The notes under the pieces were generated by a model, which worked only from the letters and a program-made list of their open reading frames with translations, did no database searches and was not told the DNA's origin. A stretch of 64,000 bases of DNA from Pseudalgibacter alginicilyticus (GTDB lineage Bacteria > Bacteroidota > Bacteroidia > Flavobacteriales > Flavobacteriaceae). Below are positions 35,828 through 43,716 of this stretch, in pieces. Both the position numbers and the translations under genes were made by a program. Within the stretch, counting starts at the first letter, position 1. Every line of letters begins with the position of its first letter. Location of the stretch: NCBI RefSeq assembly GCF_001310225.1, contig NZ_CP012898.1:806001-870000 (forward strand). The letters are read 5' to 3'.

Positions 35828-36817
35828 ATGAAAAACATATTTATAATATTAGTTTTTTCTGTTCTTATTATTAGTTGTAACAATTCTAAAAATAAAGAAC
35901 ATACTATTATAAATAAGGAAAAGGAAACTAATAACCATCCTGGTAAAAAGTTAATGGAAATTAATTGCTATACGTGCCACAGTCCATCCGCTAATGAAAA
36001 CAATCGTATTGCTCCACCAATGATTGCTATAAAAAAGCAATATATAAATAGCCATACCACAAAAGAACAATTTATAGCAGACATGCAGGCTTGGATTAAA
36101 AATCCAAACGAAAATAATGCTAAAATGTTTGGAGCGATTAAACGTTTTGGAGTTATGCCTAAGCAACCATATCCTGAAGAAACCATCAAACAAATAGCAG
36201 ATTTCATGTACGATTTTGATATTGAGCAACCTGAGTGGTTTGATGCCCATTATAGTCAGGAGCGAGGTTTAAGACTTAGACAACAGGGTCAAAGTATAAA
36301 AAACCAACAGGCAGAAGCTAATTTTCAAGATATACCTTATGGTGAACGCGGTTTAAAATATGCTTTAGCTACAAAAGCTGTTTTGGGAAAAAACCTAATG
36401 GGGACCATTCAGAAACAAGGGACTTTAGAAGCATTAATATTTTGTAATGAAAAAGCATCTCCGTTAACAGATAGTATGTCTATAGCTAATCACGCCATAA
36501 TTAAACGTGTTTCAGACAAACCAAGAAATAAAAATAACCAAGCAAATAGTAAAGAATTAGTATATATTAATTCTTTTAAAGCAGATATTAAAAATCAAAA
36601 AGAACCAAAACCTATTGTGAGTCAGATTAACAACAAAGTACATGTGTTTTATCCCATTACAACTAATACCATGTGCTTACAATGCCATGGAAAACCTAAT
36701 CAAGATATAAAAATCCCAACATTAACTAAGCTTAAAAATTTATACCCACAAGATAAAGCTATTGGTTATGATATAAATGAAGTTAGAGGTATTTGGAATG
36801 TTAGTTTTGACAAATAA
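35828..36817 (+). CDS. Di-heme lipoprotein: cytochrome c domain plus DUF3365
   Basis: The start is ATG 35828, giving 329 residues; earlier in-frame codons lie inside the HMA gene. The lipoprotein signal ends at IISC. A cytochrome c domain carries CYTCH with a Met ligand candidate in GVMPKQPYPEETIKQIADFMY. The C-terminal DUF3365 (Tll0287-like) domain spans about 145-329 and holds the second heme motif, CLQCHG. DUF3365 modules are often haem-based redox or gas sensors, so this looks like an envelope redox protein or electron carrier. The start lies 11 bases after the HMA gene. Confidence 0.85.
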   Translation: MKNIFIILVFSVLIISCNNSKNKEHTIINKEKETNNHPGKKLMEINCYTCHSPSANENNRIAPPMIAIKKQYINSHTTKEQFIADMQAWIKNPNENNAKMFGAIKRFGVMPKQPYPEETIKQIADFMYDFDIEQPEWFDAHYSQERGLRLRQQGQSIKNQQAEANFQDIPYGERGLKYALATKAVLGKNLMGTIQKQGTLEALIFCNEKASPLTDSMSIANHAIIKRVSDKPRNKNNQANSKELVYINSFKADIKNQKEPKPIVSQINNKVHVFYPITTNTMCLQCHGKPNQDIKIPTLTKLKNLYPQDKAIGYDINEVRGIWNVSFDK

Positions 36818-36829
36818 AATATATCAGGT

Positions 36830-37126
36830 ATGAGCAAATTTTTAGAAATTATAAATCAAGATACGCCCGTTTTAGTTGATTTTTTTGCAGAATGGTGTGG
36901 GCCATGCAAAATGATGAGTCCTATACTAAAAGATGTAAAAGATAATTTAAAAGAACGGGTAACTATAATTAAAATTGATGTTGATAAAAACCAAGACTTA
37001 GCTTCAAAATATCAAGTTAGAGGGGTGCCTACAATGCTTTTATTCAAAAATGGGAAACAGGTATGGAGACAATCTGGTGTGGTTCAAAAAAATGATTTAA
37101 TTAACATTATTACTTCTGCAATTTAA
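36830..37126 (+). CDS. trxA: Thioredoxin
   Basis: 98 residues, one thioredoxin domain with the active site WCGPCK (about residues 22-27), FFAEWCGPC context, and the cis-proline in GVPTMLLFK. No signal peptide, so it is cytosolic. It is the last gene of the rhodanese operon, 12 bases after the cytochrome gene, and may reduce persulfides from the rhodanese. Although generally housekeeping, its position suggests a dedicated, redox-regulated copy. Confidence 0.92.
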   Translation: MSKFLEIINQDTPVLVDFFAEWCGPCKMMSPILKDVKDNLKERVTIIKIDVDKNQDLASKYQVRGVPTMLLFKNGKQVWRQSGVVQKNDLINIITSAI

Positions 37127-37185
37127 AATAATGCTATTTTTTAATAGCTCCAAAAATTTAATTCCTAACAAAACACTAAACGTAG

Positions 37186-37229
37186 TGTAACATGTGTTAC
37201 AATAAAGGAAATTATAAATATTACTTTAA
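37186..37229 (+). promoter_or_regulatory. Crp/Fnr-type operator and -7-like element between trxA and cydA
   Basis: TGTAAC-ATGT-GTTACA (37186-37201) is a perfect 6-bp-arm inverted repeat of the same class as the one before the rhodanese gene. TACTTTAA at 37222-37229 resembles a -7 box, 28.5 bases from the operator centre. No coding sequence follows for 150 bases, so the predicted product is a small RNA or a leader ending at the terminator. Confidence 0.55.
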
Positions 37230-37231
37230 CA

Positions 37232-37315
37232 GAATTAATATTCTTTTGTTAAAATACTCTTTAATAAAATTAATAGCAACTTTAAGGCTGTCATCTCTCG
37301 GACAGTCTTTTTTTT
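37232..37315 (+). ncRNA. Candidate redox-regulated small RNA ending in a strong terminator
   Basis: The segment has no ATG or ORF, starts just after the predicted promoter, and ends in a clean intrinsic terminator: AAGGCTGTC (37284-37292) pairs with GACAGTCTT (37301-37309), loop ATCTCTCG, then a T-run to 37315. This gives an approximately 84-nt RNA. The C/U-rich loop could be a base-pairing seed. Alternatively the hairpin simply terminates the trxA transcript, although it lies 157 bases past the stop with an operator between. FNR-driven FnrS in enterobacteria is a conceptual parallel; homology is not claimed. Confidence 0.42.
37284..37315 (+). terminator. Intrinsic terminator before cydA
   Basis: A 9-bp stem, AAGGCTGTC with GACAGTCTT (one G-U pair), around the 8-base loop ATCTCTCG, followed by an eight-T tract. 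It insulates cydA from upstream transcription. Confidence 0.92.
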
Positions 37316-37359
37316 GTGATAAAAGTTACTCTAAATTAACTTATTGCTTTGTATTTTTG
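37316..37359 (+). promoter_or_regulatory. cydA promoter with Crp/Fnr-like operator
   Basis: GTGAT-AAAA-GTTAC (37316-37329) is a degenerate copy of the GTAAC-N4-GTTAC site. An exact -7 box, TATTTTTG, is at 37352-37359. Operator centre to -7 box is 29.5 bases, identical to the rhodanese promoter. The -33 TTG is absent, fitting a class-II activated promoter for an oxygen-limited oxidase. Confidence 0.6.
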
Positions 37360-37377
37360 AAAACATAATATCGATAT

Positions 37378-38709
37378 ATGGAAGACATGATCTTTTACGA
37401 TAGATTGCAATTTGCATTTACTATCACTTTTCACTACATATTTCCACAATTAACTATGGGATTATCGCTTATGATAGTCTATTTTAAATGGAAATATCTC
37501 CGAACCAAACTTGAAAAATATAATAATGCAGCAAAATTTTTTATGAAAATTTTTGCCATTAATTTTACAATGGGAGTTGTAACAGGTATTCCAATGGAAT
37601 TTCAATTTGGCACCAATTGGTCAAAATTTTCTGAGTTAACTGGTGGTATTATAGGACAGACATTAGCTATGGAAGGTATGTTTTCTTTTTTTTTAGAATC
37701 CTCTTTTTTAGCCCTATTTATTTTTGGGGAAAAGCTAATGGGACAAAAATTGCACTTCTTAACTGGTTTTTTAGTGTTTTTAGGCTCGTGGGCAAGTGGC
37801 TGGTTTATTTTAGCAACCAATGCATGGATGCAGCACCCTGTAGGTTATGAAATTTTAGACAATGGTAAATTTGTTTTAGAAAACTTCTCTGCACTTTTTA
37901 CTAACCCTTGGCTTCTACCCGCTTTTTTACATAATCAATTCGCTTCTATTGTAACATCAGCTTTTGTTGTAGCAAGTATTGGGGCATTTTATATTTTAAG
38001 AAATAAACAAACCGAGTACGGGAAATTATTTTTAAAAACTGGAATTGTTTTTGGATTGATTTCAAGTATATTGGTTGCTTTTCCTACTGGAGACTGGAAT
38101 GCTAAAAATGTTGCTACATACCAACCAGCAGCTTTTGCTGCAATGGAAGGTATTTTTGAAACAGAAGAAGCGGGAGCTGAAATTGTACTTATTGGTCAAC
38201 CTAATATGGTTGAAAAAAAATTAGATAATAAAATTGCAGTTCCCAATATACTAAGCTTTTTAACCCATCAAGATTGGAATAAACAAATCCCTGGTATGGA
38301 TCAATTTGAAGAAAACGAATTACCAGATAATATTCCAGCACTTTATTATTCATACCATATTATGGTTGGTTTAGGAACCATATTTATTGGAGTCATGGTA
38401 ATAGCACTTTTCTTTTTATGGCGAAAAAAATTATACACCTTAAAACCATTGCTTTGGGTTATTATGCTTTTGGTACCTTTTCCTTACATTGCTAACCTTA
38501 CAGGGTGGTATACCACAGAATTAGGAAGACAACCCTATTTGGTTTATGGATTATTAAAAACGAGTGAGGGTATATCTCCTACCGTTTCATCTGGTAATAC
38601 ATTGTTTACTTTACTTGGATTTGTGGCTTTATATATGCTATTAGGTTTATTATTTTTAGTCTTAGTTGGCAAAACTATTAATGAAGGTCCAAAACATCAA
38701 ACACATTAA
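37378..38709 (+). CDS. cydA: Cytochrome bd ubiquinol/menaquinol oxidase subunit I
   Basis: Quinol:O2 oxidoreductase subunit carrying haems b558, b595 and d. Conserved features: His19 (TFHYIFPQLTMG), Glu99 and Glu107 (AMEGMFSFFLESSF), His185 (LPAFLHNQF), the b558 Met in YHIMVGLG, and GWYTTELGRQPY. The periplasmic Q-loop is short, as in non-enterobacterial and CIO-type enzymes; 443 residues. The enzyme has high oxygen affinity and in other bacteria is resistant to sulfide and cyanide. The promoter carries a Crp/Fnr-like site. The cydB start follows by 2 bases. Confidence 0.96.
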   Translation: MEDMIFYDRLQFAFTITFHYIFPQLTMGLSLMIVYFKWKYLRTKLEKYNNAAKFFMKIFAINFTMGVVTGIPMEFQFGTNWSKFSELTGGIIGQTLAMEGMFSFFLESSFLALFIFGEKLMGQKLHFLTGFLVFLGSWASGWFILATNAWMQHPVGYEILDNGKFVLENFSALFTNPWLLPAFLHNQFASIVTSAFVVASIGAFYILRNKQTEYGKLFLKTGIVFGLISSILVAFPTGDWNAKNVATYQPAAFAAMEGIFETEEAGAEIVLIGQPNMVEKKLDNKIAVPNILSFLTHQDWNKQIPGMDQFEENELPDNIPALYYSYHIMVGLGTIFIGVMVIALFFLWRKKLYTLKPLLWVIMLLVPFPYIANLTGWYTTELGRQPYLVYGLLKTSEGISPTVSSGNTLFTLLGFVALYMLLGLLFLVLVGKTINEGPKHQTH

Positions 38710-38711
38710 TT

Positions 38712-39785
38712 ATGGAAATATTTTGGTATATAATAATAGCGATTGTATTAGCTATGTTCTTTATTTTAGATGGTTATGATTTTGGAGCAGGAATTATTCA
38801 TCTGTTTTTTGCAAAAAAAGAGAAAGATAAAGAAGTCATTGCTAAATCTGCTGGCTTATTTTGGGACTCTAATGAAGTCTGGTTAGTTACTGCTGGTGGC
38901 ATGCTATTCATGGCTTTTCCTACTTTTTATGCATCCGTATTTAGTGGTTTTTATCTGCCTTTAATAATTGTTTTATGGCTAATTATATTTAGAGCTATTG
39001 GTTTAGAGTTTAGAAGCCAATTTAAATATCAAATGTGGAAAGATATATGGGATACTTCTTTTGGTGTTTCCAGTTTATTATTAGCGCTATTTTTTGGTAT
39101 CGCATTAGGCAATATTGTTAGAGGGGTAAATTTAGGAAGTGTAACTAACGGTGTATCCGCACACGAAGGCCTTTATTTTTTTCTGCCATTGTGGAATAGT
39201 AGTTTTAGCCCATTAGCGGAACATCCTGGAGTTATAGATTGGTTTACAATAATCATAGGGTTTATATCTGTGATAACCTTGGCTATTCATGGTGCTAATT
39301 GGATTATTTTAAAAACCAATTCAACTATAAACAACAAACTAAAAAGCGTCATTTTTAAGCTAAATATAATATTGACAATTCTTACGGTTTTCTCTTTATT
39401 TGTATGGCAAATAGTTAATCCTAATTCTTTGGATAACTTTTCTAACAAACCATATTTAATTATATTTCCTATTGTCTATTTTATCGGGCTTATTGGCTTG
39501 TTTTTTATCAAAAAAATAAAAAAAGACAGCCATGCTTTTGTTTTATCAAGCTTATTAATTGTTGGTGGAATTACATCTACTTTGGCCTCATTATTCCCCA
39601 TTATATTACCTTCTATTAATAATACGCATGAGCATTTAACCATTTATAATACATCTGCTTCAGAATATGGTTTGTCCGTAGCTCTTACATGGGGTATTAT
39701 TGGCTTTATTCTACTATTTATTTATATAATAATACAAAAGAGATTATTAGCAGGAAAAATAGATCATATGGATTATGGTCATTAA
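38712..39785 (+). CDS. cydB: Cytochrome bd oxidase subunit II
   Basis: 357 residues with about nine transmembrane helices. The N-terminal AMFFILDGYDFGAGIIHLF and the WDSNEVWLVTAGGMLFMAFP segment are diagnostic of CydB, which stabilises the haem-bearing subunit I. It follows cydA by 2 bases and precedes a small membrane protein gene by 15 bases, so it is the second gene of a three-gene operon. Confidence 0.96.
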   Translation: MEIFWYIIIAIVLAMFFILDGYDFGAGIIHLFFAKKEKDKEVIAKSAGLFWDSNEVWLVTAGGMLFMAFPTFYASVFSGFYLPLIIVLWLIIFRAIGLEFRSQFKYQMWKDIWDTSFGVSSLLLALFFGIALGNIVRGVNLGSVTNGVSAHEGLYFFLPLWNSSFSPLAEHPGVIDWFTIIIGFISVITLAIHGANWIILKTNSTINNKLKSVIFKLNIILTILTVFSLFVWQIVNPNSLDNFSNKPYLIIFPIVYFIGLIGLFFIKKIKKDSHAFVLSSLLIVGGITSTLASLFPIILPSINNTHEHLTIYNTSASEYGLSVALTWGIIGFILLFIYIIIQKRLLAGKIDHMDYGH

Positions 39786-39800
39786 AATATACAGATTGTT

Positions 39801-40094
39801 ATGACGGGAACATTAATTTCTTTGATTAGTATTCTTATGGGAATAATTGCAGCTAATAGCCTTGGGCATGCTTTTAAAAAAAAATCATTTGGTATTATAG
39901 GAAATACTATTGCGGGAGTTTTTGGAAGTATTTTATTTATAAAAATTTTTGGAAGAATGGGCTTTGACCCTTGGTCGATAATTAATAATGGTGATTTTGA
40001 TGGCTTCCGATTAGCGATAAATATGCTCATATCTGCATTAGGAGGCATTTTTGCTCTATTGTTTGGAAAAATGATATCTAATAAAATCAATTAG
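39801..40094 (+). CDS. Small membrane protein of the cyd operon, GlsB/YeaQ/YmgE-like
   Basis: 97 residues, three hydrophobic segments (LISLISILMGIIAANSL, GIIGNTIAGVFGSILFI, INMLISALGGIFALLF) rich in Gly in the pattern of the transglycosylase-associated GlsB/YeaQ/YmgE family. It is cotranscribed with cydAB. E. coli-type CydX is only 37 residues, so this is not CydX, but a role in assembling or stabilising the oxidase is possible from context. Its specific function is unknown. Confidence 0.7.
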   Translation: MTGTLISLISILMGIIAANSLGHAFKKKSFGIIGNTIAGVFGSILFIKIFGRMGFDPWSIINNGDFDGFRLAINMLISALGGIFALLFGKMISNKIN

Positions 40095-40118
40095 AAATAT
40101 AAAGAGTAATTTCTTTTT
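40093..40118. terminator. Weak intrinsic terminator between convergent genes
   Basis: AGAAAT (40093-40098) pairs with ATTTCT (40109-40114), followed by TTTT. A short six-pair stem, so a modest call. Confidence 0.4.
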
Positions 40119-40120
40119 AA

Positions 40121-41119
40121 TTAATTTCCTTTTAAACGCATCCATAATTCAGATAGCAGTTTTTTACCATCTCTTGTATCCTTTTCAACTTCAACAAATT
40201 GAACTCCACCTTTAGCATCTATATTTATTCTATATTGAAAAACAAAACTTTCAGATTTAGGTGCTAAACTTAATAATCCAAATCTTAAATCATTAAAATA
40301 AAGATTCTTTTCACCTTTAGTTATAGTGTACCAACCTTCAGAAATATCTAACATACGCTCCACACTCTCATTTTCAACAAGATTACCCAAAAGTTCATGA
40401 TTTTTAGGATAAGTTACAAATGTGATAGGTTGTGTATCAAAAAATGAATAATTAGCCAATAAATAAGCATCTTCTGTTTCCACATTAGCACTCCATAATA
40501 TTGTATTTAAAGGCGAAGGTCTTGTATCTAATTGAAGATAATTTATCTGTTGTTTTTTTAAAGCAGATTGAAACTGAGTAAACGCCATCCATTTCAAAAA
40601 AAATGTTAATATTAAATATGAAGAACTTAATATCAATCCTATTTTATTATAAAAAAAACGTTTTTCAGAAGTCCTGTTTTGCCACATAGCAAGTATTAAG
40701 AATACTAAAAGAGGTAAGGTATAAAGGGGGTCAATAACAAAAATAGTCTTAAATGCCAATCTTAAATCAAAAGGCCAAAATAATTGAGTCCCCCAAGTAG
40801 TATGCGCATCTAATATTGGGTGTGTAATAAATGCCCAAAAGAACAGCCATGACCAGCCTTTAAAATCTTTAAAACTTTCATATTGAGACACTAACCAAGC
40901 AAAAATAGGTGCAAAAAGTACTGAAAACACAATGGAATGAGTAAAGCCTCGATGTATGGAAAGTGCTGATACAGAGTCTGTAAAATGCGATGCAAAAACA
41001 TCTAAATCTGGAATAGTACCTGCTATAGCGCCATACAACATGGCTTTATTTCCAACTTTTCTACCTAAAACTGCTTCGCCAACAGCTGCCCCTAATACTA
41101 TTTGAGTTAATGAATCCAT
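40121..41119 (-). CDS. Inner-membrane metal-dependent hydrolase (YdjM/DUF457-like)
   Basis: 332 residues. The N-terminal MDSLTQIVLGAAVGEAVLG, followed by DLDVFASHF and LSIHRGFTHSIVF and the HPILDAHTTWG segment, make up the His/Asp-rich metal site of the DUF457/YdjM membrane-bound hydrolases. About five transmembrane helices are interleaved, then a soluble C-terminal domain of about 130 residues. The substrate is unknown. It stands between the cyd operon and a sugar kinase gene, each on opposite or separate units. Confidence 0.83.
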   Translation of the reverse strand: MDSLTQIVLGAAVGEAVLGRKVGNKAMLYGAIAGTIPDLDVFASHFTDSVSALSIHRGFTHSIVFSVLFAPIFAWLVSQYESFKDFKGWSWLFFWAFITHPILDAHTTWGTQLFWPFDLRLAFKTIFVIDPLYTLPLLVFLILAMWQNRTSEKRFFYNKIGLILSSSYLILTFFLKWMAFTQFQSALKKQQINYLQLDTRPSPLNTILWSANVETEDAYLLANYSFFDTQPITFVTYPKNHELLGNLVENESVERMLDISEGWYTITKGEKNLYFNDLRFGLLSLAPKSESFVFQYRINIDAKGGVQFVEVEKDTRDGKKLLSELWMRLKGN

Positions 41120-41195
41120 ATAGTTAGCTAAAGTAAGTCTTGGTTATCAAACAACACCAAAATACTTTAATATAAAAAAACCTTTTGTTGTTTGT

Positions 41196-42077
41196 TTAAC
41201 TACCTATCATTTTTTGAATTGCTTCAGGCTCAATATTGGGGTTTGCACCTTCGTTACCTGCAACCAGAGCTCCAACTGCACATGCAAAATTAATAGCATC
41301 TTGTGGTGGAGTTTCATTTAATAATTTACTTATTAATGAGGCTAAAAACGAATCACCAGCTCCAACGGTATCTACAACTTTAATTTTATAACCACTATTA
41401 CTATAAAATATATTGTTATAATATAAAACAGCACCGTCACTTCCTTTGGTAACACAAATGGTATTTGTATTCGTTTGTATGGCTATAAATTTTATATTTT
41501 CTTCTAATGATAGAGTTTTACAACCTAACTTATTAGCAATTTCTATAATTTCTTCATCATTAAATTTAATAAAATCTGCTTCATTCATTAAATGAGTTAA
41601 AATATCAATCGTATAAAAAGGGGCTCTTAAATTAACATCAAAAATTTTATATTTTGCTAATTTCAAAAGTGTATACAATGTGTTTTTTGAAACTTCATTA
41701 CGAGTTACTAAACTTCCAAACACCAAAGCATCTGCTTGCTGCAATGTTTTTATTGCTGTTTCTGTTACCTGAATATTATCCCAGGCTCTAGGAGAATTTA
41801 TAGTATACGATGCTGAACCAGTGTCATCTAAAACAACTTTTACTTTGCCGGTTTTTAAGTTTTCATCAACTTGAATACTTTCAACATATATGCCTTTTTC
41901 TTTTATAAATTCAACAATTTTATATCCATTTTCATCTTTACCAATACTACTAATCATTGAAACATGATTACCCAAAGATTGTAATCTAATAGCAACATTT
42001 AAAGGTGCTCCTCCAATTTTTTTATGTGTTGGAAATACATCCCACAAAACTTCTCCAAAGCAAACTATATTTTTCAT
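41196..42077 (-). CDS. PfkB-family carbohydrate kinase (fructokinase-like)
   Basis: 293 residues with the ribokinase/PfkB fold: GGAPLNVAIRLQSLGNHV near the N-terminus and the catalytic DTVGAGDSFLASL near residues 235-247, which holds the base Asp and the anion hole. The sugar-specific segments resemble bacterial fructokinases, but specificity in this family is hard to read. It is not clustered with sugar transport genes. Cytosolic. Confidence 0.87.
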   Translation of the reverse strand: MKNIVCFGEVLWDVFPTHKKIGGAPLNVAIRLQSLGNHVSMISSIGKDENGYKIVEFIKEKGIYVESIQVDENLKTGKVKVVLDDTGSASYTINSPRAWDNIQVTETAIKTLQQADALVFGSLVTRNEVSKNTLYTLLKLAKYKIFDVNLRAPFYTIDILTHLMNEADFIKFNDEEIIEIANKLGCKTLSLEENIKFIAIQTNTNTICVTKGSDGAVLYYNNIFYSNSGYKIKVVDTVGAGDSFLASLISKLLNETPPQDAINFACAVGALVAGNEGANPNIEPEAIQKMIGS

Positions 42078-42253
42078 TTAATTTATATTTAAAATGTTAC
42101 GATTAATTGGTATTTAAGATTAAAGAAGAATCTCAAAATTTAGTAAACCTTATTTTTATTAAAATTTTGGCTTGAATAATATTTGGTAGAAACCTCAATA
42201 AGTAAAAATAAGTATTTCACTTGATAAATAACTTTTAAAACCTTAATCTGGTG

Positions 42254-42799
42254 TTATTGAGTAATTAATTCTACAGTTCCTGAATATTGAATTGAAAACC
42301 GAGACATACCCGATAGTGCCATATTGCTTCGTAAATTTGGGTATATTTTTACTGAAACATTAAAATTTTCTGATTTACTTTTTGCTTCAAAAGAAATAGT
42401 ATAACTATTATCCTTATTCTTTGCACTCGTATAATTTTTTATGATGCCATTAAATTGTATAGCACTGTTTGTTGCACTATAATCTACTTGCATTTGACGT
42501 TCGCCAAAGTATGGTAAATAGGATGTAATACTATCTCCTGAAATAGTTAAGTGATTATAATTTCCAATTAAACTAATTGCATTTGCAGAATTTCCAACCC
42601 CTAATAAACCTGAGTTTGCTATTTGCTGCATAGCTGCTGTTGTTTGCGGATAAGCCCAATCTGATTCAATTCTAAAATGTTTATCTCGAACTAATTGATC
42701 AAGTGCATCAATACTTGCCTGACTAACATTGGTTTTTAATGAAGAACAAGACACCAATATAAGTGCAATAGAAATTATATAATACGCAAAGGGTTTCAT
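42254..42799 (-). CDS. DUF4251 lipoprotein
   Basis: 181 residues. A lipoprotein signal ends at VSCSS (Cys18). The rest is a DUF4251 domain: FRIESDWAYPQTTAAM, LTISGDSITSYLPYFGERQM, and a C-terminal beta-rich half ending SGTVELITQ. These proteins are restricted largely to Bacteroidota, and their function is unknown. It is monocistronic. Confidence 0.85.
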   Translation of the reverse strand: MKPFAYYIISIALILVSCSSLKTNVSQASIDALDQLVRDKHFRIESDWAYPQTTAAMQQIANSGLLGVGNSANAISLIGNYNHLTISGDSITSYLPYFGERQMQVDYSATNSAIQFNGIIKNYTSAKNKDNSYTISFEAKSKSENFNVSVKIYPNLRSNMALSGMSRFSIQYSGTVELITQ

Positions 42800-42911
42800 T
42801 TAAATTTTATTTGAAATACTCCCTAAAATACAAAAATATACTGAAGCGAAATGAAACGAATCAGTATATTTCTAAATAGTAAATAACGCCTTTTCTACTA
42901 TTAAATTTGTT

Positions 42912-43529
42912 TTAAAGCGAGTTTTCATAAACCCCTTCTCCTAAAACAATGTCTTTTTGCGCAATAAACACTCCTTCTTTCTTATCCAATTTAAGAATAG
43001 CATCAATACCTTTACGTTCTAATTTTTTTCTACAAGATTTTGTTAAAGCTGGATCATCGTCAAAAAGAAATGAATACATATTATATTCTGGTTTTCCTGG
43101 TTCTTTTATTATAGGATGAATGGCTTTAAATTCTCCACTACGATAGTATTTACCAGGAACAAATGTATAAAATGTATATTTTCCATCTGCATCTGTTTTT
43201 ATCCAGCTTCTATTATGAACATAGCGTTTGTTATTATCTATTTTCATTTCATATTCACCATTTTCATCAGGTTGATAAATAAACAGAATAACGTCTTTTG
43301 CTGGTGTAACACCATCTGCTAAATAAATAGTTCCTGTTATTTTTAGCTTTGCTGATTTGGTTTCATAATCTGGAATACTATCTGTATTATTTAATTTAGC
43401 TTCTGAATAATCATAAATGGGGCTACGATTAACATAATCAGAAGAATCCTTTGTAGTTTCTTGGGCTTCAAGTATAAAGTTTGCACTTATAAAACAAACA
43501 AACAGTAGTAAATTTAATAAATTTTTCAT
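42912..43529 (-). CDS. Secreted intradiol-dioxygenase-fold protein
   Basis: 205 residues. A signal peptide (about 1-22, FILEAQ) precedes a protocatechuate-3,4-dioxygenase-like beta-sandwich: ITGTIYLADGVTPAKDVILFIYQPD, TDADGKYTFYTFVPGKYY and FKAIHPIIKEPG. The canonical iron ligands are two Tyr and two His in a PxPY...HIH layout; here the Tyr-rich YTFYTFVPGKYY is present but the HIH pair is only IHP. A secreted variant that has lost or altered the iron site is likely, so catalytic activity is uncertain. Confidence 0.65.
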   Translation of the reverse strand: MKNLLNLLLFVCFISANFILEAQETTKDSSDYVNRSPIYDYSEAKLNNTDSIPDYETKSAKLKITGTIYLADGVTPAKDVILFIYQPDENGEYEMKIDNNKRYVHNRSWIKTDADGKYTFYTFVPGKYYRSGEFKAIHPIIKEPGKPEYNMYSFLFDDDPALTKSCRKKLERKGIDAILKLDKKEGVFIAQKDIVLGEGVYENSL

Positions 43530-43716
43530 GAGGGAATATTTTGTAATTACCTCAAATCTAATTGATTCATGCTTTATGATAAAAAAAAATACACAAACGT
43601 ATTATAATTACGATGAATAGATTAACAGTAAATATGAATTGCAAAATTTGACGATGAAATTATAATTTTAAAAAAACTAAGTCCATCAGTAAATATAAAA
43701 ACATACGAATTATAAT

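Noticed and set aside
39801-40094. CydX-type third subunit of cytochrome bd
   Set aside because: CydX is a single-helix peptide of about 37 residues; this protein has 97 residues and three hydrophobic segments.
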